From Volutella citrinella (taxonomy: Eukaryota > Ascomycota > Sordariomycetes > Hypocreales > Nectriaceae), in NCBI GenBank assembly GCA_034401135.1, contig JAWZSP010000003.1, positions 2,232,001 to 2,296,000 of the forward strand: DNA of 64,000 nt, given 5' to 3'. The translations under genes were made by a program, and so were the position numbers. Numbering within the stretch: position 1 is the first letter of the stretch; every line of letters begins with the position of its first letter. The notes beneath the pieces are model-generated. The model was not told where the DNA came from, made no database searches, and worked only from the letters and a program-made list of their open reading frames with translations. Shown here in pieces: positions 44,572-57,012 of the stretch.

Positions 44572-44611
44572 CGATAGGATGCGACCCGGCATGTGCGCAT
44601 GGATCCTATCG
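44572..44611. repeat. Inverted repeat, 9-bp arms and 22-nt loop
   Basis: CGATAGGAT (44572-44580) and ATCCTATCG (44603-44611) are perfect complements. The element starts 13 bp after the hairpin at 44532-44558. Confidence 0.85.
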
Positions 44612-45894
44612 TCGGAGAAGCTGCAGCGCAGAGGCAGAGCTACCAAGGTGCTCCTGCAGCAATTAACTCTCTGCAGCGCTCGAGGTAAACCGTCAGCAAA
44701 GGGAGCGTGGTGGCGTCCACATCATGGCCGTGCGCAGGGAGCCACTTTCACATGCCAGATCAACAGGGGGGGTGGGCGCTGTTGGAATGGTGCGGCTGGG
44801 TGGGCCTACGGATGGTGTCACAGCGACCCAACAGCACCCCACCAGCGGCACACTGGTACCTAAACCTCACCTCTCTGGTTGGTGTTGGAGTGAGTTAGTG
44901 TTTGGAGTTTGGGAGAGTTGGTGATGTTGATGGCGATGGCGATGATGGCGATGCGATGATCAATCGCTGCACGGCTCCCTCACCACTGGCAAGCAAGCTG
45001 CTCCCTCTCTGGAAGGCAGTGCTCAGCTGCATCGGCGACAACAACTCCCTCTGGCGAGATCGGCCGCTACCCGGAGAATTATTCTGGAGCTCCCTGGTCT
45101 TGGCGGCGAGCACATGTCAAATCGCCAACAACTTGACGACGGCGACGGCGACAGGCAGAGAGAGGGACTAGAGGGGGGAGAGAAAATAAAAATAACCCCA
45201 CGCCGTCCCGGACCTGCCATGTAGGTATAGCAGTACCTGCAACGCGACGGCCACCCAAAGTACTCGACATGTACAGTCGAGCTCCCCACCACACCACGCA
45301 GCCAGGTCGCAGCTAACAAATGCTACATGATTGCGTCGCGTTTCCCCTTTGCCTGCCCATGTCTTGGGCCGTGGCGTCCACACACCATCTCTCAAGAGCC
45401 CGTCCCCAACTCTCGTTCCCTTTTAGCCTCTGCACGGCCCGGCCAGATAGCTACCTACCATCCATCTGCCCTCTCCCTCTTGCACACTCTTCGTTTCTCC
45501 TGCTTCTCCCACTCCTGCACCGCCTGGTCCTCCTCATCCTCCTCCTACTCCGTGTAAGTCCAGCCTCAACTCTCATACTACACCAGAAGCAACCACAACC
45601 GACTCCTCCTCTCCCCTCCTCTCCTGTGCCCAACAGGTATTGACTGCCGCTCCTCCTCCATCTCGTGTCATGGTGTCGTCATCCCCCACCAGCCTTGCTT
45701 TCGAGCTAGGCTGGCTGGCCCTGTCTGTCCACGGCATTTCCCATCCCTCTCAACTCACACCACCACTGCGGCCTCTCTCTCTACTCGATCATCTCACCCC
45801 CATCACCCATACGACACAAAACCAGGCAATTTGGCCTGACGGTAGATCATCACTGACGCTTGGCAGATAGACAAACCGACCACATCTTTGCACC

Positions 45895-46561
45895 ATGCCT
45901 TCTCCTCAGGTCAATGGCGACGTCTCCAACGCCGCAGTCCACTCGGCCTTCTTCGAGGTACGCCGCGCGCAACATCCCCTTCCTCGAGACTCCGTCTTTG
46001 GACCGGACACGCGAGAAGAGGAATATGGGAATTGAAAACTGCCTGCTAACACCGTCCGTCGCCCTACAGCACCTGCTCGGCTACCCTCTCATCAGCGACG
46101 GCGTCCACACCTTCAAGACCAACGAGTACGGCCAAAAGTCCCTGAAGCTCGGCGACACGGCCTACCAGACCTTCGCCAAGCCTGTCCTCCCTCTGTTCGA
46201 GAGGTCCTACCAATACGTTTCGCCCTACGTCCAGAAGGTCGACACCCTCGGCGACAAGACGCTCGACCGCATCGACGAGCGCTTCCCCGTCATCAAGAAG
46301 CCCACCACCGAGATCTACAACGAAACCCGGGACCTCTTCTTCCTGCCCTACCGCAAGGGCCTTGAGGGCAAGGACCACGTCTTCGAGGTCTACGCCAGCG
46401 AGTATAAGAAGAACGAGCAGGCCGGCCTCATCGCCCACGGAAGGGCCGCCATCACTACCGCCCTCGTCGTCAGCAACGAGACCCTCTCGTGGATCAGCCA
46501 GTTCCTCAGCGCCAAGAAGGCCGAGGCCACGAGTGCGGTCAACGACAAGATCAACCAGTAA
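45895..46561 (+). CDS. cap20: CAP20-type lipid-droplet perilipin
   Basis: This is a fungal perilipin homolog (CAP20 of Colletotrichum, MPL1 of Metarhizium) that coats lipid droplets and, in those species, affects appressorium turgor and virulence. Exons 45895-45957 and 46070-46561 (112-nt intron) give 184 aa, the usual family length. The N-terminus MPSPQVNGDVSNAAVHSAFF leads across the splice into HLLGYPLISDGVHTFK. The central SYQYVSPYVQKVDTLGDKTL and KKPTTEIYN are typical perilipin-family 11-mer-like helices. There is no signal peptide. The start was chosen for its CACCATG context and family match. A long pyrimidine-rich leader precedes it. Presence of this gene fits a plant- or insect-associated Sordariomycete but does not prove it. 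Confidence 0.93.
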
Positions 46562-49500
46562 AGCAGGCTCCGTCATGCCTTTTTGGCTGCCTGGGGCCCC
46601 GGCAGTTGGCTCTGCCTGAGTGAACTCGTTTATACCCCCTCCTTCCGTTCCCCGCGGGGCACAAGACTTCAAACCTCTCTTTCACTTGGTCTTCATGTCT
46701 CGCTGTTTCGCGTTGGCGTCTAATACGCCAAGTATCTGGTCGTTTTCTCCGCAGCGAAACCTTGGGGTGTTCGCTGTGTACTCTTGGGTGCGTGACAGAT
46801 GTGGCAGCGGGTTGCCTCATCAACATGTTCACCGATGCTGCCCCCCTTCTCTCTTTCGCCGCTCTCCCGCGTTTCTTATCTATCTACCTCTCCAGCCTCG
46901 CCTGGGTGAGGTAACCCTTCGCTGCTCCTGTGAGCGCCGTCGCCCACCTCGCCATCCTTTGTACCTTCTGAGTCGCTTGCACGGATATTAGTCCATGTCC
47001 TCGCCAGGGAGACAGGCCTGGGAGACTCTGTTCTTTTCTTCTGGAACGCGTACTTTTATGGCGGGCGGGCATGGACATGTTGGATGGGTTGGGTTTCTCT
47101 GGTTAAACTTATGAAAGATGTGTAACGAAGACGCCTCTCGACCCTCGCGCTTCTCCTTTGCGGCTAAACTTGTTGTTTTCTTGGTTCTTTTCTTTTTTCC
47201 CTCTCGTCAAACCGTTTATTGGATGGAAGAGAGATTTGGGGGTGGAGGTGTGAGATTTGGCTGGCGCTTCTTCGGACGATGAAAGAAGTTTAAAATGAGA
47301 GTTAATAGATTTTCTTGAATACTTTGGGCTCTTGTATCTGTCAATGTGCCACTGGTTGGCCCCAAATGCGATGGTGGTGATGAAGCTACCAGCTCCTTAC
47401 CTAAGGAGCTAATCAACGGCTGGAGTGAGGAATTTCGACCTTGACAAGTCAAAGAACGCATTTCCTCCCACTGTTACCCTAGGCTTGAACATGGCTCAGT
47501 GTCTTGGCCTTGACAGATGTTGATGAGTTCCGATTGCACGCATCCACTTGCCATGTAGTCTCTCAGGGGAGTGAATATTTTTACTGAACCGCACGCAGTT
47601 GACGTCAGACAGACCTCGAGTTGCTGGATGAAACATGAGAGCATCCCCAACAAAGCCATCACTGACACGAAAATACTAGTAGTCAAGCCACCCAGGCTAA
47701 CTGTTCACGGTAAGTGAGTCCAGACGTTGAGCGTGGCGGGGTTGTCTTCACTACCTGGGGCCAAAGGTGGCAAGGCGAGGAGCTTGTGTGGTTGTTGGCA
47801 GAGGCCCCAATATGTTCGTGTGAAGAGCTTTCTTACTTTTGCCTAGTGTTAGTTCATTAGGCATCACAGACGGAGTACTCTATTCAGTATGGAGGTCCTG
47901 GCTACATCCCTGGGCAGTGCTGCCAGCCCTTGTTAGTCGTGTAGATATGAGGTATCCCTTCTTGATGTTTCGCGCGAGATAGCAGTGCTTAAGCCAAACA
48001 TCGCCTGAAACGAAGTAGCATACAAGATCAAAGGACTCGTACATGCACGTTGGGTATGATGCTGGATAGTTGCGGCATGGGCAAGCTTCCCATCGTTCAA
48101 TGGCAACTACCCTACGCCATGCCATGCCATCACCTGAAGCCTTGACTTTCAGAGGCGAGACATACCAGTGGAAGCGTCGCGACTGAGACATGGCAAATGA
48201 GTCCGAGACGGACGCTATAGGCACAATACCTCCACCAGGCACTCAAGGCACTCTGGTGTTTTGGGTTGAGCATGCATGTTGCCTGACGAGGCTGGGAGAT
48301 TGGATAAGATTAATAACCCGGGCACGGGATGTATCCCACCAGACTGGTCCGGGGACAGGGGAAAGTAATTACAGCCAGGTCAGTGCACCCGCGCTGTCGG
48401 AGCCTTCAATCTTCAGAGCGGAGTGAAAGGAGGATCGGCGGGCTAACAACGCGCCAGCTACGCGCTGTGGGTGTCACTCAAACTCTGCTGGGGCTTGAAG
48501 CAGAGGGACAAAAGGTAGCGACTCGACGGCCCTCGGTGCGCGCCGTTTGATGACACGGATCAATGGTGGTCGCTGGCGTGCCATATCGCGGGAGGCGGGA
48601 GGCGGGATGGGGGCCTGAGGATGCCCCATGCGATGCTTTTGAGGCTCAAGACGAGCCGTCAAGCCGTCAAGCTGGAGTGATCGATCTAATGAGCCCAAGC
48701 TTCGCTCTGCCCGAAAGGGTCAAGAGACATGACAGCCCGCACACGGTGAAACGGAGGCGCATCCGCCACAGAGGCGGATCAGGGGAGGGGACCTGAGCTA
48801 ATAATACGGATGATGACCGCAGCGGTTGGACGAGACAAATATGATGGCGCTGACGATTGTGATGGTTTGCGTATTGATTATTTGATAGGACTTATTGGCA
48901 CTTGATGGCCAAGAGGCGATTGGCGCTAGTGGCATCAACACGGGCGCCATCTCAATGCTGAAACCGACGGACTGAAGGCCAACAAAAAAAAATCTGGGTT
49001 GGCACTAAATGTCAATATCTTCCCGGGAGCCGGCTCCATGGTTGCGAATAGACGAGATCCCACGCATCAAGCCAATGTCTGGTGGACGTCGCTCACTTCC
49101 TGTTGTGGCCGCAACATGGGGCCAGCCTCGTCGCTGTGTGAATCGAAATGACAGGACAGTACGGAAGGGGGTTTTCCCGTGGTGTGGTCGAATATGCAAG
49201 CGATGCGTCGTGCGCTACATGTCATGCAATGCGTATCACGTCGCCAACAGGGCTGGGTACGGACTATTATTACCAGGGGATGCCGTCTGGTGTCGCCAGG
49301 ACTGAGTCGCGGCAGTCTGCCGAAGCGGCACAGCAAACAATCATGTTTGATTGAGAGTGGCCATGTGCCATCATCCATGGACAATGGGAGTCTGGGACGA
49401 CACGGCGTGGTTGATGGCGGGCGAGCTTCAACGGCCAGCCCACCAGGTCAAGCAAGGGCTTGCTTGATTCGGGATTAAACCAAGCAGGCCATGTTACATC

Positions 49501-50484
49501 GTGTCTTCGGGGCCCCGTAACGAACTGGTGGCGCCGCCGAAGGAATTGCGACTTGCCCTGACGGGATAATTACTCTGGCGCTCGATATGATGAAGCCCGG
49601 GGTGGGCGAAGTTGAAAGGGGGGTTGCACCGTTGCACATATTTCCTCCGTCGAGTGGTATCGGGCTTGGTGCCGGCTTGTCTCCATGCCTTTTATCCAGC
49701 TCTCGTTGTGCAATGATGTCAAGCCACGGCGTGTTGTGCCAACTTCGCCAACCTCAGGCCCTCGAATCCTCTCCAACCATCAAGGCCGCTGGGACGGTGT
49801 CATCGCTCCACTGCAATATCGCGGGGCGGAAGGGCCAATGACGAATCTAGCCCCTCGGACTATGATCCGATTCTGTCAGGGGATGGCGCCGCCTGGACTC
49901 GGACATTGCAGCATGGCTGAGCCGGCAATTTTCTCCTCCGCGCGCAGGATGAGTCGGCGTTCGGGTTTTTTTCTTCCTGCCGCTCGGTGAGCGCGCAGGA
50001 TGCACGAACGAGTCCTCCATTATTGTTTTGTGTGGGTGCAGACATGACGCTGTTCGAAACACCACATCGACGAGTGGCAACCTGCTGTGTCGACTATTGA
50101 TGTGAGATGTGCGGGCGCAGATCAAGCCCGGGATGTCCCTCGCACCGGTACAGCCAATCGGCGCTGGAACCTGAATGCTGCCGCATTGATGATTCCCGGT
50201 GCATGCATCATAATTCGATGCGCCTAGTAATAACGCAGCCTGAAGTGAAGGAGGACTGTGCAACTCAACATGTCCCGCGATGCCATTCCCACAATTTCCA
50301 CAGCGACCGTGCTGAGTGTTGAATACGTACTGGATGGAAATGGAAGCCAGAGACTTACGTTTGCGCCCGGTATTCCTCTGGATGCAGTGTTGTTTTCTTT
50401 TTCCTGTCCTCAGGTCTGCTACAGGTTAGTGGCTGGGCTGGGGATGGGTGCGCAACCACAACTTGGTAGCATTAGGCTGACTGA

Positions 50485-50523
50485 TGAGACTTGAGACTTG
50501 AGACTTGAGACTTGAGACTTGAG
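50485..50523. repeat. Tandem heptamer TGAGACT, about 5.5 copies
   Basis: Five perfect TGAGACT units and a partial sixth lie head to tail in intergenic DNA. Confidence 0.92.
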
Positions 50524-52045
50524 GAGAGTGTGGAGGGTGGAGGGAGGAAAGAGGTGACCACCCCCACTTAGCAAGCTCCACTGGTAGAGCAACAATTTCC
50601 CTAGTCAGGGCCTCGAACATGGATCCGGGCCGCAGCCATTGGTCCGCGGGGAAGCCCACGCTACGGGTGGAGAAGCCGCGACCAGGCTGTTGCAGAGTGA
50701 GAAGGGCAGTCTCGCTGCTGGCCAGTCAGAACCGAATCACAAGGCTTTGTTGCAGCGGCACTCGTTTCTGGTCGAGACAGGAGCAGGCGGCGGCCGAGCC
50801 AGGCTCAGGAGGGAAAAAGAAAGGAAAGAAAACAAAGGCAGGGGAGACGTCTCACGTGGCTCTGCCCGTCGATCCTCGGGCTCGCCCTGCCATGCGGTGC
50901 TTGTCTGGACGCTCGCTGGACGCTGGACGCTTGACACTTGACGCTCTCTGCCCACCAGCACGAGTGTGTCAAGAGGCAGCCAAGCAACTGCGAGGAATGC
51001 AAGTGGGGAGTTGTTGCGGCAACGCGAGCAGAGCTTCTTGCCACTTCGTGGATTGCCAAAAGCTTGAGTCAACGTCCGATGCCGTTTGGTCCAGAGTTCT
51101 GATGAGTCCCGGCGTGGGAAGCATCCTTTGGAAGGCAGCTGGGCAAGGCGCATTGTGTAGAGGGATGACACAAAGTTGTGCCACCAGCAGGACTTCGCAC
51201 TGGCCCGCAGCACGTACGTGATACCTGTGAGCTCGTCACAGGCAGCGACCAGGCCGCCCGTGTTGTGTTGCACCGGGTTCGGGGACCATGCATGCACTTG
51301 TTATTCCTGAGCAGGGGCACGCTCTGGGGACTGGGTGGGCATGGGCAGCACTGTAATGAGAGTAATGAGATCGGGCAATGAGTCCAAACAACCGAACCCA
51401 GGCTTTTTCGGGGGCCCAGGGCTGCGGGTGTGGTGGGCTTGCAGGGGTGAAGGACGCCACTGACCAGGCTGGGTCAAGTGAGCGTTTTCAAGCCTGTCCT
51501 ATACACCGAGGGCTCAATAATTACAACACCAATTCAGCAGTTGGCGAGCAGTCACTCTGTTTCTGTTCATACAGTGCTCGAGCGCCCCTCGTAAACGTCG
51601 CTTCGGGTTTCTTCTTGTCAGCTTGGGCCATTCCTGGAAAATCACCACGGGCTCGTATCTCCTGCATGCGCCGAGGACGTACGTCAGTCACCCTTACGAG
51701 GCGAATATCGTCTCCCAGTTGACGCACCCACAGGCCACGGGGGGGAAGAGTGTCTGAGAGAGCACGATCCAACGATGCGCCGGCTGTCGCGGGTCACTAG
51801 CTGCTAGCTACTGCACTGGCTCGTCCTTGGAGCCAGTGCTCATCGCACCCACATCCTCCCGCTCGATCGGGCCTCGTCAGCTCCGCACCCAGCTCAGCCG
51901 TAGACTCGCAGCCTCGCTCGTACTGTGCAGTAGTTTCCATCAACGTGCAGCAACGGCTCTCTTCTCTCGTGGGACGCCTCGCTCACAGTGGCTAGACTAT
52001 TCCGACTCCCGACGGCCAGTCCCACGCCGTGCTCCAGTCGCGCAA

Positions 52046-52058
52046 GTGTGTGTGTGTG
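52046..52058. repeat. GT dinucleotide repeat
   Basis: About six GT units occur without interruption. Confidence 0.85.
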
Positions 52059-52147
52059 CACCATTGACGCGCAACCCCCATCGCCAGCCAGCCATCAGCA
52101 GCCGAGACGGCCACTATCGTGTGAAGAGATAATTATCTTCACTGTGC

Positions 52148-52294
52148 CCCCTGACCAGCGAGGGCCCCTGGCGCGGCCCCTAAAACGTAGCTCCTAATGT
52201 AGGTACGGAGCAGAGGGCCTGTCGGGGGGCCCCGGCCCCTCACCCCGGGCCATTTAGCGTATAGTCCTCTGTCCCCTGCTTTGGCCCCTCCCCT
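52148..52294 (+). promoter_or_regulatory. Cluster of seven STRE-like CCCCT motifs
   Basis: CCCCT occurs at 52148, 52165, 52177, 52236, 52273, 52285 and 52290, four of them as GGCCCCT. CCCCT/AGGGG is the stress-response element bound by Msn2/4-type zinc fingers (Seb1 in filamentous fungi). The cluster lies about 1 kb upstream of the DENN start. The local C-richness raises the chance expectation. Confidence 0.3.
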
Positions 52295-53329
52295 CCCCCC
52301 ATTCAAACGAGCAGCCAGGAATTGGCCCGAGAGCCTCTCTCGTTTGCCATGATGATGGTCAAAGTCTAAGGACATGCTTCCAGGATAGCCTGCCCGTTTG
52401 GAGCATTGGTGCTTGTACAGGTACTCCTTCAGTTGCCTGCCCATATTCGCTCATTCTGCTGCTGTGCTGCTGGCGCATCCCAGACCATCCCCTCTATACT
52501 GCTGCCCCCTTCCTCTAATTTCAGGCTCCCTCACTCCCTGCAGCAACTTTATGCAGCAACTCGAGGATGTATTGCTCTCTGTGTAGCCGGACGTAAGGTA
52601 CCTGCTGCGATAACCCCCCCAGGAAGGCCTATTTCGGTAGACATCTAGTCTTCTTGAGGGCTTGAGTCGTAATAAATTGCTGCGGGCTTGAAGGCTTGGA
52701 GTCCACTCGTGTCGCCTCGCCGTTTGGCGTTCCGGAACTCTGGTCAGCGGCTTCCGCGAGGTGCCTCTAGCGAGGTGCTTATTAGCCCTTCACTGACACC
52801 GACGCCAACAAGGGATACGTACCCGCCCTGACTTGCCTCTTCCCTGCGTCTCATGTCTCGGTACAGGTACCTCATGCGCAGGTCCCAGCGCCCAACCCAA
52901 CACCCGCACAACGGAAGACGTTGTAGCCCCACTTGCCACTGCCTGTCTCAACTTTAACCCCCTTCTCTCTGCTCTCTTAGATTCCCCTACTCCTCCTCCT
53001 CTTGCTCTTCACACCGTCGACGCAGCTCCATCCCTCCTCTCTTCAAGCTTCGTTTCTTCTCCAGGTCGGTCCCGGTCTGCGGATGGACCTGTAAGCAGAA
53101 GATTGCGAAGATTGCCGATAGAGAAGAACGTTTCCTGGTTTCGAGAGCTAGCCTCTCCGTCTCGGCATCCTTCCATCCTTTGCGCTAGGCGCGTCTACTT
53201 CAGCTTCCAGACTGCACTTGCAACAAGAGGTGCAATCGCAACGGCCTCGACTGTTCGCAGCTCATCGACTGGCCTTAGACCACGATTTCGACGACAAACG
53301 ACGAGGCTCGCCCGCCTCCGCTGCCCGCC

Positions 53330-56072
53330 ATGCCTCCTTCCCTCAGCACCCACCCTTCTTTCACCCGTCCTCGGACCAGCGACCGCGATGGCAGGCCCAG
53401 CACCCGCGACCAGGGCCCTGACCAGAACCTCCTGATTCCTAGCCGTACTTCGTCGCTGCACTCGCGCATCACACAGCCAATCCCTTCTACTCTCAACCTG
53501 AAGCCCCAGCAGCGCACGCCCAAGACTCTCACTCATGCCTACATGGTCTGCGGTGTTGGCCGTGAGCCCTCTCAATGGGTCAAGGCCCCTGCGCCTGCTC
53601 AGGGCAAGATCGGCCACATGAAGGGCGCCGTTGGCCAATTCTGGCTTCCCGAGATCTTGGGTAGCAGCCCTCGTCTCGAACAAGATAACGAAATTGCGCG
53701 CGCCCTCCACGCTGCTATGCGAGTACGTTTTCCCCCGCGGACTGATCTTGCTCCCGTGCCCTCACTAACTCTGCGATTAGGCTTGCTTCCCCCACGATGT
53801 GGAGATCTGCACTGGCCGAAGCCAACCTCACTGTGTTCACCATGCCTTTGTTCTGCAGCAGGATTCATCTCACACTCTCTATGGTATTAGCCTCCGCGTG
53901 TGGTCTCGTGCCGACGAGAAGCGCGCAGAGACTATTCGCGATCTGCGCAAGCGCACCGAGAGTGACTTCTACGACAACCCTGATGAGACGTACTGGATTC
54001 CTTACTGCCTGTCATTCCTCTCCAGGTATCCCCTCTACAACTTGCTCGGCGATTATCTGAGGGGCATGTGGATTCACTGGAACAAGGCTACTAACCTGTT
54101 CCACGCCGAGGAGGTTTCTCGAATCCTGAGCTTTCCCGCCCCTCGCCTGAACGACCTGGTTCGCATCGACATGAAGGACTACGCTCTTTGCTATCAATTC
54201 CCCTCTTCCCCCACTGGATTCCAGAACTTCGCCATGTGGCCCCTGTTCAACTGCCTCTCAATTCCCAACATTGTTGGCGTGATCGAAGCCGCCATTTCTC
54301 CCACCCGTCGCATTATTTTCGTGAGCCACTATCCCGCCATGCTCACGATGGCTTCCGAGACTGTCCGCTACTGCGTCCGCGTTTACGAATGGAGTGGTCT
54401 CTATGTTCCTGTTGTCCACGCCCGCCACGCCAAGGAGCTTGTTCAGGAGCCTGGACCCTACATTTTGGGCATCACTGCCGAGTGCCGTTCGCTCTTCACT
54501 GCCCCGACTGACGCTCTTGTTGTTGACCTCGATCGCAACTTCGTTCTCACCTCCAGCCCCCCGACCGCTCTATCCCCTGGACAGCGCAACAAGTTTGTCA
54601 CTCGCTTGACTCAGGCCCTGAACGGAGATGTGACCCCGTCCGGAGTCCCGCAGCACCTCAGATCCGCCTACGGTGGCGGCAAACTCGTCCCTGCTGGACA
54701 GATCATCGTCATGCGAGGCGAGGTTGAGTCCATCCAAGATCCCGAGTGGTGGAACCAGGACGCCATCATGGCCGTCATGGATCACGTCTGCGAGAAGCTT
54801 GGCCGCAACACTGGCCTCAAGGCTGTGTTTGGCGGATCCGTCAAGAAACCCCTGATGACCAAGGTGTCTATGCGTCACCTCAATGAGATTGTTCGCGAGC
54901 GCAACCAGTACTCGCGCGACGCTCTTGAGGCCTGGCAGGACTTTATCAACCTCAAGGGCCGCATGGATACCGAGCTTACCAAGGTCACTAAGCGTAACAA
55001 CTATCTTGTTGAGGAGCTCGAGAGCTGGAAGCAGCAATTCCTCAAGTTCCAGGCCTTTGCGGAGCAGCTCACCAAGGAAACCCAGGACCTCAAGGTCAAG
55101 ATTGAGAACCACAAGAGGGAGAACCGTCGTCTTGCTGGCCTCATTGACCAACAGAAGGATGACAACGCCCGGCTGTCTGTGCGCCTCTCTGGTACCGAGA
55201 AGCAGCGTGATGATGCGCTGGAGGCCCTTGTTCTGCAGCAAGAGATTGCGGAAGAGCTTGAGCGGGAGCGCAAGCGAAACAAGAAGGAACTCGCCCAGCT
55301 GCAGCACACCAATGGCACCATCCTGCGACAGCGTGATGAGGCCCGCCGTGTCGTGTTGCACCTGCGCAGCCTCATTGGTGGTCAGAGCCATCACATGGAG
55401 CATCTGATCCACTCGCTCACCAAGCCTGATGACCTCGCTCAGGAGATTGAGGAGGGCTACGAGGAGGACGACGTCCCGTATGACGAGTCCCCTGAGGAGG
55501 GAACTCTGAAGCCATCTTCTGCCCGCAGCAGCAAGCGATACTCGTCATCCAGCTTCAAGGATGTTGCCGACCGTCACCTCAAGGACAAGACGGATGCTAT
55601 CGCCCACATCGTCCGCAACATTGCGGAACAGTGCCAGGCCGCTGTCGAGGGTCTGCAGTTGGCCCAGGACGCCGAGCTGAGGGGGAGTAGACGGAATTCT
55701 AGCCTCAGTACTGCCCAGAGCGAGGACGGCCACTCCGCCGCCACGTCCGAGACGGGTGATGACAGCCTCCTCCAGCCCGGATCTGGCCGAGCGTCGAGCA
55801 TCCCTCCCACTCCGGATCTCATCCCCAATCGGAGCAGCACGGCGATGTCCTTCGCCTCTACTGCCACTACTCCTGAGCGATCCAGCCAGCAGTACAACCT
55901 CCGAGACGACATCCCCACAAAGATCGTCGAGGATGACGAAGAGGACTTCGAGGAGAATCGAAGTGATAACGCCGGTGCAGCTCAAGAGACGAACGTGGTC
56001 TCCAAGCATGCTGCATCACTGATGCACCGGCCCTCGGGAGCCCGCATCAGCGCGCTCGGCGGTACTCGCTAG
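53330..56072 (+). CDS. DENN (AEX-3) domain protein
   Basis: DENN proteins are usually guanine-nucleotide exchange factors for Rab GTPases; the Rab partner is unknown here. Exons 53330-53722 and 53781-56072 (58-nt intron) give 894 aa. The uDENN part spans about 68-185 (AYMVCGVGREPSQW, then QFWLPEIL). The cDENN core runs from about 200 (YWIPYCLSFLSRYPLYNLL) to 377 (ALVVDLDRNFVL), followed by a dDENN-like part. Residues about 490-660 form a long coiled coil with heptads of Leu, Glu, Lys and Arg. The tail is Ser-rich and acidic, with many SP and TP sites. The N-terminal 65 residues are disordered. The splice falls inside the uDENN module, and the codons across it read AAMRACFPHD. Confidence 0.9.
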
Positions 56073-57012
56073 AAGTAGCAGCCATCCATCTGTATGTGCT
56101 GCATCAAGGCAGCAAACCTTTCGTCAATACTCCACGATGACCACGGCAGCCGTTGTACCTTTTGCTCCATTCACGACTGCGAAGCGGTCGAATCTACGCT
56201 TCGCGCATTGGGCGCCCAATCTCAGACGTCATTTCATTTCATATTTTCTCTTATTTTTACCTATTTCTTGTCTCACTTAGGCGGTGTATTGGCTTAAAAA
56301 TCTGCGGACTTTCGGCGTTCAAGTGTCTCCCTTTGTCTTTGCTGTTTTCATTGTACCGTACAGAGAGTAGAAACGTTGCCTGGGCGCAGCCAGCTCATGC
56401 ACCCTCCTCACGCTTAGCACCTTATTCCCCATACTGTTAGCATAGTACTTCGAGAATCGGAGTCTTTCACTTCGCGTCTCTCCTTTGCCCGACTTGGAGA
56501 TCGGCAAACACAATAACACCTGGTTATGAAGTTGAATCTTTTGAGGCCAAGTCTCGACGCGCGTGTGTATGTGTTGACTGTCTTGATGTGTCTTGATGAC
56601 GTGGAGTGAGCCTCATCATTGGTAGATGAGGCCGATGGTTGTTCCTTTCGTGTGTTTGGGATCATGACACTTATCCGCTTTAACCTAATGATGTTTGGTT
56701 CATTTACCAAGGACTCGACGCTTTCTCTTTGCTTTACCCCACTGATTAGGATGAAATTGTTCAATGCCGTATTTCTCTCAGACTGATCCTTAGTCTGGTG
56801 TGGTCAATCCTAAGGTGCCTAGTACCTTCTGAGTACTGGGCTCCGTAATACTGGGGCATGTAATCCGTACCTCGTACGCTAGTGCGCGCCGATAAGATAA
56901 CCGCCACCCAGTGACGCAAAAAAAGTGACTTTTGCTCAGCCTTTAGAGCTAGCAACGACTTGAGCAACGTAATTGCTTCACCTTTATCAAACATTTTTAG
57001 TCGACCACTGTC
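56073..57012. other. Intergenic region
   Basis: This is T-rich 3' UTR of the DENN gene followed by the BCD1 promoter. No gene is supported. Confidence 0.6.

Larger units (their letters stand above)
40523..45894. other. 5.4 kb intergenic region
   Basis: No gene is supported; frames of up to 269 codons (for example 42948-43757) resemble no family. The region holds a CG repeat, a 14-T run (41101-41114), CTCGC repeats near 44306-44323, a purine tract (44510-44533) and two adjacent hairpins (44532-44611). Its right end is pyrimidine-rich, with a possible 5' UTR intron (GTAAGT at 45554, AACAG ending 45636), and is likely the perilipin promoter and leader. Confidence 0.55.
46562..53329. other. 6.8 kb intergenic region
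   Basis: No gene is supported in the longest gap of the window. Frames are short and random in composition. Features seen are a heptamer tandem (50485-50523), GGACGCT-like repeats near 50910-50945, a GT repeat (52046-52058) and a C-rich stretch with seven CCCCT motifs (52148-52294). The last 500 bases or so are the likely leader of the DENN gene, and frames there are probably untranslated sequence. Confidence 0.55.

Noticed and set aside
50565..50640. tRNA-like stretch with ACTGGTAGAGCA
   Set aside because: It resembles a D-arm, but I could not pair an anticodon stem, a T-arm or an acceptor stem.
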